Source: Tolumonas lignilytica
GTDB taxonomy: Bacteria > Pseudomonadota > Gammaproteobacteria > Enterobacterales > Aeromonadaceae
DNA length: 64,000 nt
Direction of reading: 5' to 3'
NCBI RefSeq assembly: GCF_000527035.1
Contig: NZ_AZUK01000001.1
Location: forward strand, 310,001-374,000
A program made the position numbers and the translations under genes. The notes under the pieces were generated by a model, which searched no databases, was not told where the DNA came from, and was given only the letters and a program-made list of their open reading frames with translations. This document shows positions 46,262 through 55,763 of the stretch, one piece after another. Numbering within the stretch: position 1 is the first letter of the stretch; each line of letters opens with the position of its first letter.

Positions 46262-47482
46262 TCAGTTCACGATCTCGTTAAACAATTCCACGGTGACAGA
46301 TGTGCCGACTGGTACATCGTTTTCCACAATAACGAAACAATTGGCAGCACACAGCGACGTGAACATGCCGGAGCCTTGTGCACCGGTCGAACGCACGGTG
46401 ATCTGACCTTCGGTATTGACGCTCATGTAGCCACGCTGAAAATCAACACGGTTTTTCGCACTGCGGAAATTGTGTTCCGCAATGGCCGGAATACGTAATG
46501 GCGCAACAGAGATTTCACCCGCCAGTTTGCGTAATGCCGGTTGCACTAGCTGATAGAAAGTAACGAATGCAGACACCGGATTTCCTGGCAGACCAAAGAA
46601 GTGTTTATCGCGGATCTTGCCAAACGCAAACGGCTTGCCCGGTTTCATCGCCACCGACCAGAAGCCGACTTCGCCCAGCTCCAGCAGCAGATCTTTGGTG
46701 TAATCGGCTTCACCCACCGAAACGCCACCGGAAGTGATGATGGCATCGGCCGTTTGCGCGGCCTGAATAAAGGTGTCACGCAGTTGTGCCGGATCATCAG
46801 GAATAATGCCGAAATTCAGGCATTCGATGCCCATCCGGTTCAGCATGGCCTCGATGCCGTAACGGTTGGAATCGTAGATTTCACCCTCGTGCAGAGGCGT
46901 TCCCGGCAGTTTCAGTTCATCACCCGTGCTGAAAATCGCGACTTTCAGACGACGGTGAACCTTGACCTCTGGCAAGCCTAATGTCGCTAGCAACGGCAAA
47001 GCACGGGCATGTAACCGCGTACCCGCAGTCAGCACAACATCACCGATGCGGATCTCTTCGCCCAGATAACGGATATTGGCTTTGGCTTTTGGCTGCTGAG
47101 TAAACAACACGCCTTCCGAAGTCTGCGCCGTATGTTCTTGCATGATCACGGTGTCTAACCCCGCAGGCACTTGCGCACCGGTCATGATGCGCAGGCAGGC
47201 GCCAACTGGGATCTCACCGCTAAAGGGTTGTCCGGCTAAAGCGGTGCCAGCAACTGGCATGACTATGCCATCACGCCAGTCGGCAAAACGGAAGGCGTAG
47301 CCATCCATCGCGGAATTATCAAACGGAGGCATATTCAGCGGAGACAACACATTCTCCGCTAAGATATGCCCCTGTGCGGTTGTCAGTGGCACAGTGATGT
47401 GTGCGCTCACTGGCGTGATTTGCGCCAGCATGGTCGTTAACGCGTCCTGAACGCTCATAGCTCCTGCATCGCAACAACTCAT
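46262..47482 (-). CDS. moeA: Molybdopterin molybdenumtransferase
   Basis: This 406-residue enzyme inserts molybdate into adenylated molybdopterin. Conserved features are PPFDNSAMDGYAFR near residue 60, RIMTGAQVPAG, the MoCF motif TSGGVSVGEADYTKD and the PGNPVSAFVTFYQLV loop. It lies 8 bp upstream of moeB and 10 bp after nirD, so Moco insertion genes ride on the nitrite reductase transcript. Confidence 0.96.
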   Translation of the reverse strand: MSCCDAGAMSVQDALTTMLAQITPVSAHITVPLTTAQGHILAENVLSPLNMPPFDNSAMDGYAFRFADWRDGIVMPVAGTALAGQPFSGEIPVGACLRIMTGAQVPAGLDTVIMQEHTAQTSEGVLFTQQPKAKANIRYLGEEIRIGDVVLTAGTRLHARALPLLATLGLPEVKVHRRLKVAIFSTGDELKLPGTPLHEGEIYDSNRYGIEAMLNRMGIECLNFGIIPDDPAQLRDTFIQAAQTADAIITSGGVSVGEADYTKDLLLELGEVGFWSVAMKPGKPFAFGKIRDKHFFGLPGNPVSAFVTFYQLVQPALRKLAGEISVAPLRIPAIAEHNFRSAKNRVDFQRGYMSVNTEGQITVRSTGAQGSGMFTSLCAANCFVIVENDVPVGTSVTVELFNEIVN

Positions 47483-47492
47483 AATGATTTCC

Positions 47493-47822
47493 TTATTCCG
47501 CTTTTAACCAGACTTCGTTATCACGCACTTCCACCGGCCAGCTTTTTACGGCGATCCCTGGCGCGTCTAAACAACGACCGTCGCTCAGTGCGAAATGCTG
47601 CTTATACAAGGGCGATGCGACACACAGTTCATCCTGAATATCGCCGATAATGCCGCGGGAGAGCACAAAGGCCTCACCCAGCGGATCCCAGTTATCCAGT
47701 GCATATACCGATGGAATTTCATTCGGTATATAAAACACCGCAACCTGTTTCCCATTTACTAATGCAGTACGGCCGGAATGTTCAATCAGGTCGTTCAACT
47801 CACAAATTTTTTGCCAGCTCAT
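47493..47822 (-). CDS. nirD: Nitrite reductase small subunit
   Basis: This 109-residue protein has the Rieske-like fold of NirD. It has none of the Cys/His cluster ligands, as in E. coli NirD. It partners NirB in reducing nitrite to ammonia with NADH. Its start overlaps the nirB stop by 4 bp (ATGA). Confidence 0.94.
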   Translation of the reverse strand: MSWQKICELNDLIEHSGRTALVNGKQVAVFYIPNEIPSVYALDNWDPLGEAFVLSRGIIGDIQDELCVASPLYKQHFALSDGRCLDAPGIAVKSWPVEVRDNEVWLKAE

Positions 47823-50338
47823 ACCAACTCCTTGATTAAAATTAACTCTTCATCCGCCATAGGGATCGCCTGCTCACGCACGATCTGACGTGGTGGCATA
47901 TATGCCTCATCGCTATTCACGAACGGTGCAAAGCGTTTCAGTTTTTCCTGATCTTCAATGGTGGTTTTCCATTCACACTGATAGGTCGCGATCAGGTGCT
48001 GCATCTGCGTATCCAGCTCAGTGGCAATCCCAAGTTTGTCGTCGATGACCACCGATTTCAGGTAATCCAGACCGCCTTCCATGTTTTCCATCCACACGGA
48101 GGTACGTTGCAGACGATCACCGGTGCGGATGTAGAACATCATCAGGCGATCGATATATTGGATCAGCAATTCATCGGTGAGATCGGTAGCGAACAGATCG
48201 GCATGCCGTGGACGCATCCCGCCGTTGCCACAAATGTAAAGGTTCCAGCCTTTATCGGTCGCGATCACGCCAAAGTCTTTGCTTTGTGCTTCGGCACATT
48301 CACGTGTGCAACCGGAAACAGCCATCTTGATCTTGTGCGGTGATCTGACGCCTTTGTAGCGATTTTCCAGCAGTACCGCCATGCCGACTGAATCTTGCAC
48401 GCCATAACGACACCAGGTCGAACCGACGCAAGATTTCACAGTACGCAGCGATTTGCCATAGGCATGACCGGTTTCAAAACCGGCATCGACCAGTTCTTTC
48501 CAGATCGCCGGTAATTGATCCGCTCGCGCACCAAACATGTCGATACGCTGACCACCGGTCACTTTGGTATAAAGGTCATATTTCTTCGCCACCTGCCCCA
48601 ACACAATCAGCTTGTCGGGAGTAATTTCCCCGCCGGCGATACGCGGTACGACCGAATAGGTACCGTCTTTTTGCAGGTTGCCGAGAAAAGCATCATTAGT
48701 GTCCTGCAATGGCTGATGCGGCTTTTCCAGGATGTGATCGTTCCACAGTGATGCCATGATAGAGCCGATCATCGGTTTGCAGATATCACAGCCGCGGCCT
48801 TTGCCGTGCTTGCTTAGCACCTGTTCAAACGTTTTCAGTTCGCCAACGCGGATCTGATGAAACAGTTCCTGACGGGTAAACGCAAAGTGTTCACAAACAT
48901 GGTTGTTTGCTTCCATGCCCATTTCGGTCAGCGTCTGATCAACCACCTGTTTCAACAGGTTCGAGCAACCACCACAACCGGTGCCTGCCTTGGTGCAGGC
49001 TTTCACATCGGCAACGGTATGGTTACCCGCTTTCACCGCCGCAACCACATCACCTTTGGTGACGTTATGGCAGGAACAGATGGTGGCGGTATCCGGCAGC
49101 GCCAGTGAGGTCGGTTTCGCACTACCGCCTTCCGGCAGCAGCAGTGACAGCGCAGGATCAGGCAGTTCCATCTTGTTCAGATAGAATTGCAGCAGTTGAT
49201 CGTAATCGCTGTTATCGCCAATCAGGATCGCACCCAGCAGGATTTTACCGGTTTCATCGGTCACCAATTTTTTGTAGATGCCGGACGGACGATCCAGCAG
49301 CAGTAATTCCTGCGCACCTTCACTGGCCGCATGGCTGTCACCGATAGCACCGACATCGACACCCATCAGTTTCAGCTTGGTGCTCATGTCGGCACCTTTA
49401 AAGCGGGTGTCACCACCCAGTAACGTACTGACTGCAGAGCGCGCCATCTGGTAGCCCGGTGCCACCAGACCAAAAATTTTGCCTGACCACAGTGCACATT
49501 CACCGATCGCCAGAATATCCGGATGCGAGGTTACGCACTGTTCATCAATCGTTATGCCGCCCCGTTCGCCCACAGCCAGACCGGCCTGACGCGCGAGACG
49601 ATCTTCCGGGCGGATACCGGCAGAGAACAGGATCACGTCAGTTTCGAGATGGGTACCATCTTTGAACATCATGCGGTGCAGTGCGCCTTCACCATCGACG
49701 ATTTTGTCAGTGGCAGTATCGACATGCACTTTCACACCCAGACTCTCAATTTTGTTTTTCAGCATGTCGCCAGCAACCGGGTCGAGCTGAACCGGCATCA
49801 GGCGTGGCGCAAACTCGATGACATGCGTTTCCAGACCGAGTAGGCGCAGCGCGTTAGCCGCTTCCAACCCCAGCAAACCGCCACCAACAACCACACCGGT
49901 ACGGCCACCAGCACAGGCATCGCGGATTTCATCAAGGTCAGCCAGTGTGCGATAGACATAGCAGCCCTTACGCTCATGACCAGGAATAGGTGGAACGAAC
50001 GGATAAGAACCGGTTGCCAGAACCATTTTGTCGAATGCATAGATATCACCATGTTCAGAAACAATCTGTTTTTTGTCCAGATCCAGCGCTTCGGCTTTAC
50101 AGCTCAGGATCAGGGACACGCCTTTCGCGGCATACCATTCCGGATCGGCCATCTGCAGCTCTTTCGGCGCCCGTCCGCCAAAGACTTCCGACAGATGTAC
50201 CCGGTCATAGGCGCTATCAGGCTCGGCACCCAATACCGTGACGTCGAATTGTTCCAGACCACCAGCGTTGACCAGTTGTTCCACGAAGTGATGGCCAACC
50301 ATGCCGTTTCCGACGACTAACAAACGTTGTTTGCTCAT
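47819..50338 (-). CDS. nirB: NAD(P)H nitrite reductase large subunit
   Basis: This 839-residue cytosolic flavo-siroheme enzyme carries out the six-electron reduction of nitrite to ammonia. In order: an FAD/NADH-binding oxidoreductase part (LVVGNGMVGHHFVEQL, VVGGGLLGLEAANAL), a BFD-like [2Fe-2S] domain (CSCHNVTKGD, GTGCGGCSNLL, about 420-470), and the sulfite/nitrite reductase core with the 4Fe-4S/siroheme ligands (CVGSTWC and CTRECAEA). An antitermination leader precedes it. Confidence 0.97.
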   Translation of the reverse strand: MSKQRLLVVGNGMVGHHFVEQLVNAGGLEQFDVTVLGAEPDSAYDRVHLSEVFGGRAPKELQMADPEWYAAKGVSLILSCKAEALDLDKKQIVSEHGDIYAFDKMVLATGSYPFVPPIPGHERKGCYVYRTLADLDEIRDACAGGRTGVVVGGGLLGLEAANALRLLGLETHVIEFAPRLMPVQLDPVAGDMLKNKIESLGVKVHVDTATDKIVDGEGALHRMMFKDGTHLETDVILFSAGIRPEDRLARQAGLAVGERGGITIDEQCVTSHPDILAIGECALWSGKIFGLVAPGYQMARSAVSTLLGGDTRFKGADMSTKLKLMGVDVGAIGDSHAASEGAQELLLLDRPSGIYKKLVTDETGKILLGAILIGDNSDYDQLLQFYLNKMELPDPALSLLLPEGGSAKPTSLALPDTATICSCHNVTKGDVVAAVKAGNHTVADVKACTKAGTGCGGCSNLLKQVVDQTLTEMGMEANNHVCEHFAFTRQELFHQIRVGELKTFEQVLSKHGKGRGCDICKPMIGSIMASLWNDHILEKPHQPLQDTNDAFLGNLQKDGTYSVVPRIAGGEITPDKLIVLGQVAKKYDLYTKVTGGQRIDMFGARADQLPAIWKELVDAGFETGHAYGKSLRTVKSCVGSTWCRYGVQDSVGMAVLLENRYKGVRSPHKIKMAVSGCTRECAEAQSKDFGVIATDKGWNLYICGNGGMRPRHADLFATDLTDELLIQYIDRLMMFYIRTGDRLQRTSVWMENMEGGLDYLKSVVIDDKLGIATELDTQMQHLIATYQCEWKTTIEDQEKLKRFAPFVNSDEAYMPPRQIVREQAIPMADEELILIKELV

Positions 50339-50412
50339 GTTTATGTTCCTTAAACTACGGCACTATTTGCAATTAAATCCGTTTTAGTGGTGTTCGCACC
50401 CGTTGGTGTCCG

Positions 50413-50664
50413 GCTCAAAAAAAAACGCCTCACTGGATAATTCCAGTGAGGCGTCATTGCCTGAGTAACCAAATTCTTCGGTAGCCAGTTGGCTGATCCG
50501 TTAACAATTTAGATACATTCAGCTTTCATGCCAATTTTAAAAACCTCTTAAAACATAGCCTTTAGATGCATTTTTAGGTTTTTTGCCGGGTTTCCTGCGC
50601 TTTTCATGGTTCACGACGGTGCAACTGCACCAGATCAGTCAACCAGCATGGCGAAGGTTTTGCG
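50413..50664 (-). repeat. Duplicated nasT-tail plus leader block, copy at nirB
   Basis: This ~250-bp block is a diverged copy of 57136-57378. It begins, on the minus strand, with a remnant of the 3' end of nasT: the codons for LVD and the TGA stop (50635-50637) plus a few bases before them. The conserved GGTGC-NNNN-GCACC hairpin, a diverged AT-rich middle and the near-identical leader then follow. The remnant does not encode a protein. Confidence 0.85.
50417..50494 (-). promoter_or_regulatory. nirB leader: ANTAR-type antitermination site and terminator
   Basis: On the minus strand a 12-bp terminator stem (ACGCCTCACTGG with CCAGTGAGGCGT, 50425-50454) runs into nine Us about 80 nt before nirB. 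A small hairpin, AGGC-AATGAC-GCCT (50449-50462), uses the first bases of the terminator arm and has a hexaloop with A at position 1 and G at position 4, the ANTAR recognition pattern. An upstream hairpin at 50483-50494 (AGCC-AACT-GGCT) has only a 4-nt loop. NasT is the likely ligand. Confidence 0.78.
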
Positions 50665-50666
50665 AT

Positions 50667-52394
50667 CTAACCCGAGTGAAAAATCCGGTAGAACAGTTGC
50701 ATCAGATTGCCCAGTAGCAAAATCAAAGCAGTGAATTTCCAGAATAAAAGCGGGTTCTCTTCCAATATGGGTCGATGCTGTAAACCAGCTTCCAGTTCCC
50801 GGTTGGGTGCTGAAATATCCGTTAAAAATTCAGAGAACGCCTCATAACGGTTTTCCGGTACCGGCTGCAATGCCTTTTGCAAAGCAGCATCGACCCAGAC
50901 CGGCAGATCCGGGCGAAAATATTTCGCCGGCGTATAGGTAAGCTCCGCGTAACTTTTCAGTTTCCCAGCACGCGGAGAACGTTCTTTATAGGGCAGCTTT
51001 CCGGTCAGCATTTCATAGACAATAACCGCCAGCGAGAACAGGTCGGAACGCATGGTGCCGCTAACCCCCATTAAATATTCCGGCGCAATGTAATTTACAC
51101 TGCCCTGCGGGATCGATTTATCTAGCGGCGAATTCATCTCCTGACTACCAGCGACCAGCACCGTTCCAAAATCGAGGATTTTGACCTTGCCCTCGGGGGT
51201 GAGCATGATGTTTTCCGGTTTCAGATCCTGATGCACCATGTCGTTTCGCTGAAAGGCGCGCAGCCCGGCAATGATTTGCTTGGTGATATCCCGCACCGTC
51301 GTTAAATCAGGTGCCGGATGTTCATTCATCCAGGTTCGTAAATCACAGCCAACAATGTATTCCCCCAGATAATACATAAACTGTTTCGGCCGCAGCGGTT
51401 TATAGGTCTTCATCACATTGGGATGGTCAATGGTCTGCCCGACCCACTCTTCGCGGATAAAACCATCCAGATAGAGCAGATCTTCGGTGAAATATTCCGA
51501 AGGTGCCTTGAGCACAAACAGCGCACCGCTTTCAGTGTCTCTGACTTGATACATATGGCTGCGGGTGCCGTTGAAGATGATATCCAGCACTTCATACCCG
51601 TCGATTTTATTGCCGATCAGCAATACGGGCGGGATCGGTAATTGCGTCAGTCGTTGCTGCGTTTCATCCAGTGTCTCATTCGGCAGTGAATCGACCGCGA
51701 GTACCAGCACCGTCAGATTATCTTCACTGCCTTGATACAACGCGAGATCAACCAGCGCTTTAGCTTGTGCTTCTGGATCTTGTGCCCGAAAAAGGATTTC
51801 CTTCATCGTGGCGGATGTCAGCACACCGTGTACACCATCGGAGGTAAGAATGATGCGGTCGCCTTCATTGAGCACGCGTTTCAGATAATCGACTTCGAGG
51901 TGTGAATCCGCCCCCAGCGCACGGGTCAGGTGTGTGCGTTTACCGCTGGTGGCCACATGATCAGTAGTGAGTTTTTCGAGTTGTTGCTGGCTATATAGAT
52001 AGATCCGGCTGTCACCCACATGAAAAATATGCAGCGTGGCCGATTTCACTACCGCCGCAGAAAAGGTCGTCAGCATGCTGTCTTTGATGCCGTGATTCTG
52101 CTGGTTTTTCTGATAGAGCCAACGGTTCAGGCTGGAAATGACCTTGGAGGCACTGGTACTGACACTCCAGCTCGGCGAGGTGCTGAGATAATCATTGATG
52201 AAACTGGTGACGGCGGTCTGACTGGCAATGTGTGAATCTTCACAGCTGCTGACACCATCAGCAATGACCGCAACCCCCCCTTTCTGCTCCAGCTCGCAGC
52301 CATCCGGGATCTTAACGGCAAAGGCATCCTGATTGATGGACTTTTGCCCGGCGATGGAATAGCCACCAACCCGAACCTTGAGGGATTTTGCCAT
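50667..52394 (-). CDS. PP2C phosphatase / Ser-Thr kinase fusion, membrane-anchored
   Basis: Residues 1-235 form a PP2C-type phosphatase (NQDAFAV, VIADGVSS, LTSDGVHGVL, SEDNLTVLV). Residues 265-530 form a Hanks-type kinase with the ATP-site Lys in FVLKAP, the catalytic HQDLKPENIML loop, DFGTV and an APE-type APEYL. A single C-terminal membrane helix (LILLLGNLMQLFY) would anchor it in the inner membrane. It lies between the nitrate transporter and nirB, as I recall for a similar gene in Pseudomonas aeruginosa. It may adjust nitrate uptake or reduction by phosphorylation; the target is unknown. Confidence 0.92.
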   Translation of the reverse strand: MAKSLKVRVGGYSIAGQKSINQDAFAVKIPDGCELEQKGGVAVIADGVSSCEDSHIASQTAVTSFINDYLSTSPSWSVSTSASKVISSLNRWLYQKNQQNHGIKDSMLTTFSAAVVKSATLHIFHVGDSRIYLYSQQQLEKLTTDHVATSGKRTHLTRALGADSHLEVDYLKRVLNEGDRIILTSDGVHGVLTSATMKEILFRAQDPEAQAKALVDLALYQGSEDNLTVLVLAVDSLPNETLDETQQRLTQLPIPPVLLIGNKIDGYEVLDIIFNGTRSHMYQVRDTESGALFVLKAPSEYFTEDLLYLDGFIREEWVGQTIDHPNVMKTYKPLRPKQFMYYLGEYIVGCDLRTWMNEHPAPDLTTVRDITKQIIAGLRAFQRNDMVHQDLKPENIMLTPEGKVKILDFGTVLVAGSQEMNSPLDKSIPQGSVNYIAPEYLMGVSGTMRSDLFSLAVIVYEMLTGKLPYKERSPRAGKLKSYAELTYTPAKYFRPDLPVWVDAALQKALQPVPENRYEAFSEFLTDISAPNRELEAGLQHRPILEENPLLFWKFTALILLLGNLMQLFYRIFHSG

Positions 52395-52468
52395 GTGTTA
52401 CCCCACAGCATGATTTCTGAAAAGAGAAAAACGGCTATTGAACAATAGCCGTTTGAATTACCTTAAGA

Positions 52469-53941
52469 TTAACCGACTTTGATAAGTTCTACCGTGCCGT
52501 CATCGTTGATTTCGGCCATATGGCCGCGCGGTTCGTTCATAAACAGGATGGCGATGATCCCGAGAATCGCGGTGGCCGCAATCACCAGAAAGAAGGTTGA
52601 ATAATCCACCAGCGACAGCACCGTCAGGAAAAATACCCCGCCGGTATTGCCATACGCCCCAGTCATGCCGGCGATTTGGCCGGTCAAGCGGCGTTTAATC
52701 AGCGGCACAACCGCAAACACGGCGCCACACCCCGCCTGCACACAAAAGGAACAGGACATGGCAACCAATACCGCGATCAACAATGGCCAGGCACTGTTGA
52801 TCATCGACATGGCGCAGTAACCCATCGCCAGCCCGGCGATGACGAACATCAGGGTCTTTTTGCGACCGAAATGATCACTGAGCCAGCCCCCGCAAGGACG
52901 CGCCACCAGATTCATAAAGGCAAACATCGAGGCCATCAGACCGGCATAAACCATATCGAGTTTAAACACTTGGGCAAAGAACATCGGCAGCATGGAAACC
53001 ACCGCCAGCTCAGAACCGAACGTCGTGAAATAGAGAATATTGACCGCAGCGACCTGTTTAAACTGGTAACGCTGAATGGCGGGTACTGGCGTATGGAAGA
53101 TCTCTTTATTGACCTTATAAACGCAGGAACAGTCGTAAATCAGAATCGCCGCGAGAATGACATACACCACCGAAGCCATGGATTCGGAAATCAGCGCCAC
53201 CCCGTGCGGCGACAATTTCCAGCCAACCAGCACCAGCGCGATATACATTGGCAGTTTCATCAGCAGCAGGAAGAAAAAATCGCCCTTACTGGTGACTTCC
53301 AGCCCGCCCATTTTTTTGGATTTAAAATAGGTGGAACCTTTCGGCGAATCAGAGACGTTGAAATACCAGATCACGCTGAACACCAGACAAATCAGACCAG
53401 ACAACGCCACCGCATAACGCCAGCCATTGTCGCCCCCAAAGAAGAGCGCCAGCGTCGGCATAGAAATCGCTGCAGCAGCCGAGCCAAAATTGCCCCAGCC
53501 ACCGTAGATACCTTCAGCGATTCCCAGTTCATTGGCCGGAAACCACTCGCTGACCATGCGGATACCGATGACGAAGCCGGCACCGACAAAACCGAGCAGT
53601 AAACGGGCCATTGCCAACTGAGTAAAATCGGTGGCAAACGCAAACCAGAAGCAGGGCAGACTGCCTACAAACAATAAAAACGCATAGGTCAGTCGCGGAC
53701 CGAACTTATCGGTCAGCATACCGATAATAATGCGGGCCGGAATGGTTAACGCGACATTCAGGATCAGCAGTGTTTTCACCTGTGCCATGCTGATATCCAG
53801 TGACTTGGCGATCGCCCCCAGCAGCGGCGCATGGTTAAACCACACCACAAATGAAATGAAAAATGCCATCCAGCTCAGATGCAGGATCTTCATCTTGCCG
53901 CTAAAGGACAGCATATTAAATTTATTCTCTTGTCTCATCAT
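52469..53941 (-). CDS. NarK/NasA-type nitrate/nitrite transporter (MFS)
   Basis: This 490-residue inner-membrane protein has 12 hydrophobic helices and the nitrate-porter signatures GFVGAGFVIGIRMVSEWFP and GAYGNTGGVFFLTVLSLV (the second NNP motif). It would import nitrate by proton symport or exchange nitrite. It is coupled to the upstream ABC genes by a 6-bp gap, so the block encodes two independent nitrate uptake systems. Confidence 0.93.
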   Translation of the reverse strand: MMRQENKFNMLSFSGKMKILHLSWMAFFISFVVWFNHAPLLGAIAKSLDISMAQVKTLLILNVALTIPARIIIGMLTDKFGPRLTYAFLLFVGSLPCFWFAFATDFTQLAMARLLLGFVGAGFVIGIRMVSEWFPANELGIAEGIYGGWGNFGSAAAAISMPTLALFFGGDNGWRYAVALSGLICLVFSVIWYFNVSDSPKGSTYFKSKKMGGLEVTSKGDFFFLLLMKLPMYIALVLVGWKLSPHGVALISESMASVVYVILAAILIYDCSCVYKVNKEIFHTPVPAIQRYQFKQVAAVNILYFTTFGSELAVVSMLPMFFAQVFKLDMVYAGLMASMFAFMNLVARPCGGWLSDHFGRKKTLMFVIAGLAMGYCAMSMINSAWPLLIAVLVAMSCSFCVQAGCGAVFAVVPLIKRRLTGQIAGMTGAYGNTGGVFFLTVLSLVDYSTFFLVIAATAILGIIAILFMNEPRGHMAEINDDGTVELIKVG

Positions 53942-53947
53942 GATGTC

Positions 53948-54778
53948 CTACGCTACCGCACTGCTTTTACTGTGCTTGCTACTTTTCAGCCGTGTTACTT
54001 TGCTGTGTTTTTCATACAAGAAACTCAGCACCTGTTGGCGTAAATGGTGGTAATGCGGGTTATCCGCCAGCTCAACCCGATCACGCGGACGCGGCAGATC
54101 AATATTCAAAATTTCACCTACCGTAGCCGATGGCCCGTTGGTCATCATCACTATGCGATCTGACAGCAACACGGCTTCATCGACATCATGGGTGATCATG
54201 ATGACGGTGTTATTCAGTTCAGCTTGGATTTCCATCACCGAGTCTTGCAGATGCGCACGGGTCAGCGCATCGAGTGCGCCAAACGGTTCGTCCATCAGCA
54301 GCACCTTGGGTGACAGTGACAGTGCACGTGCGATACCGACACGCTGTTTCATCCCCCCGGAGATCTCATGCGGCTTCTTATCCAGCGCGTGATCCATCTG
54401 CACCAGCGACAGGTAATAACGCACTTTCTCGTCAATCTCTTTTTTGCTGGCCTCTTTCATTACCTGCCGGACTGCAATTTCGACGTTTTGGTACACCGTC
54501 AGCCAGGGTAATAACGCATGGTTCTGGAACACAACCGAACGTTCCGGGCCGGGGCCATCGACCTCACGACCATCGAGAATGATGCCGCCGGAAGTAGCTT
54601 CGGTCAGACCCGCAACCAGATTCAGCACGGTACTTTTGCCGCAACCGGAGTGACCGATCAGGGAGATAAACTCCCCTTTGGAGATCTTCAGATTGACGTC
54701 AACCAATGCCTCAAAGAAGCCTTTGTCGGTTTTGAAACGCATGCCTACGGCACTTAAATCGAGATAGGTTTTGCTCAT
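53948..54778 (-). CDS. nrtD: Nitrate ABC transporter, ATP-binding protein
   Basis: This roughly 276-residue ATPase has Walker A (GHSGCGKSTVLNL), the signature SGGMKQRVGIARAL, Walker B (VLLMDEPFGALD) and the H-loop (MITHDVDEAV). It belongs to the NrtC/D-SsuB-TauB group and energises uptake through NrtB. There is no C-terminal substrate-binding domain, hence the NrtD-like label. The ATG at 54778 lies eight bases from AGGGA; an in-frame TTG lies 6 bp upstream. Confidence 0.92.
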   Translation of the reverse strand: MSKTYLDLSAVGMRFKTDKGFFEALVDVNLKISKGEFISLIGHSGCGKSTVLNLVAGLTEATSGGIILDGREVDGPGPERSVVFQNHALLPWLTVYQNVEIAVRQVMKEASKKEIDEKVRYYLSLVQMDHALDKKPHEISGGMKQRVGIARALSLSPKVLLMDEPFGALDALTRAHLQDSVMEIQAELNNTVIMITHDVDEAVLLSDRIVMMTNGPSATVGEILNIDLPRPRDRVELADNPHYHHLRQQVLSFLYEKHSKVTRLKSSKHSKSSAVA

Positions 54779-54796
54779 TTTCAATATCCCTATTAA

Positions 54797-55738
54797 TTAG
54801 CGCAGTTCACTGCGTTTATCCCAAGAGAACCATTTCTGTAATTGCAACATGCCGCGATCCAGCATGAAACCGATCACACCGATGGTGAACACCGCCACCA
54901 TGATGCGCGCCAGAGACTGCGAGCTGCCGTTCTGGAACTCATCCCACACGAACTTGCCCAAGCCCGGATTCTGCGCCAGCATTTCAGCGGCAATCAGCAC
55001 CATCCACGCCACCCCCAGCGACAGGCGCAAGCCGGTAAAGATCATCGGAATGGCCGATGGCAGCACGATTTTGCGAACATGCGTGATGGGGTCGAGTTTC
55101 AAGACTCGGCTGACGTTTTTTAAGTCCGGCTCGATGTTGGCGACCCCGACAATGGTATTCAGCAAGGTTGGCCACAGGCTGCACAACGTGACGGTGAAAG
55201 CCGAGTTGATGAATGATTTCGCCACCAGTGGGTTATCGGTCGAATACACCGCACTCACCACCATGGTCACCAGCGGCAGCCAGGCCAGTGGCGATACCGG
55301 CTTCAGGATCTGAATAACCGGGTTGAGTGCCTGATACATCCAACGGTTCAGCCCCAGAATGATGCCCATTGGAATGGCGATCAGGCTGGCGATGCCGAAA
55401 CCGGTCGCAACGGTCAGCAGACTGGTTCCAATCTGGTCAAAGAAGGTGGGCCGCCCGGTATAAGGGCGGATCATCACTTTTGCATCCGGATTTTCTTTCA
55501 GCTTGTCAGCATTACGCTGCTCCTGACGCTGATAAAAGGCAGTTTTTTTTACCTGTTCGGCTTCATGTTCATGCACCAGCCCCATGAATTGCTGCGCGGT
55601 GGCCACCGGGCCCGGTAAAGCGCCCAATGTTGTTTTCACCTGACTGGCCGCGATCTGCCAAAAGAACAGGAATACAAGTAATCCAATCAGCGGGAACGCC
55701 ATGTTCTTCCACTTAATTTGCTGCAGTAATGCTGACAT
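54797..55738 (-). CDS. nrtB: Nitrate ABC transporter, permease
   Basis: This 313-residue inner-membrane permease of the NrtB/SsuC type has six hydrophobic helices and the EAA-like loop NVSRVLKLDPITHVRKIVLPSAIPMIFTGLRLSLGVAW. A charged stretch of about 50 residues after helix 1 is a little longer than in many homologues. AGGAG precedes the start. It lies between nrtA and nrtD. Confidence 0.92.
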   Translation of the reverse strand: MSALLQQIKWKNMAFPLIGLLVFLFFWQIAASQVKTTLGALPGPVATAQQFMGLVHEHEAEQVKKTAFYQRQEQRNADKLKENPDAKVMIRPYTGRPTFFDQIGTSLLTVATGFGIASLIAIPMGIILGLNRWMYQALNPVIQILKPVSPLAWLPLVTMVVSAVYSTDNPLVAKSFINSAFTVTLCSLWPTLLNTIVGVANIEPDLKNVSRVLKLDPITHVRKIVLPSAIPMIFTGLRLSLGVAWMVLIAAEMLAQNPGLGKFVWDEFQNGSSQSLARIMVAVFTIGVIGFMLDRGMLQLQKWFSWDKRSELR

Positions 55739-55763
55739 GGTGGTATCTCCTCTTTACTGAAAC

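Noticed and set aside
52676-53602. A 308-codon open frame on the plus strand, rich in His, Arg and Gln
   Set aside because: It is exactly antisense to the NarK-type transporter, has the biased composition of a shadow frame and no ribosome site.
54849-55313. A 154-codon plus-strand frame
   Set aside because: Antisense to nrtB; no recognisable domain, and nrtB is certain.
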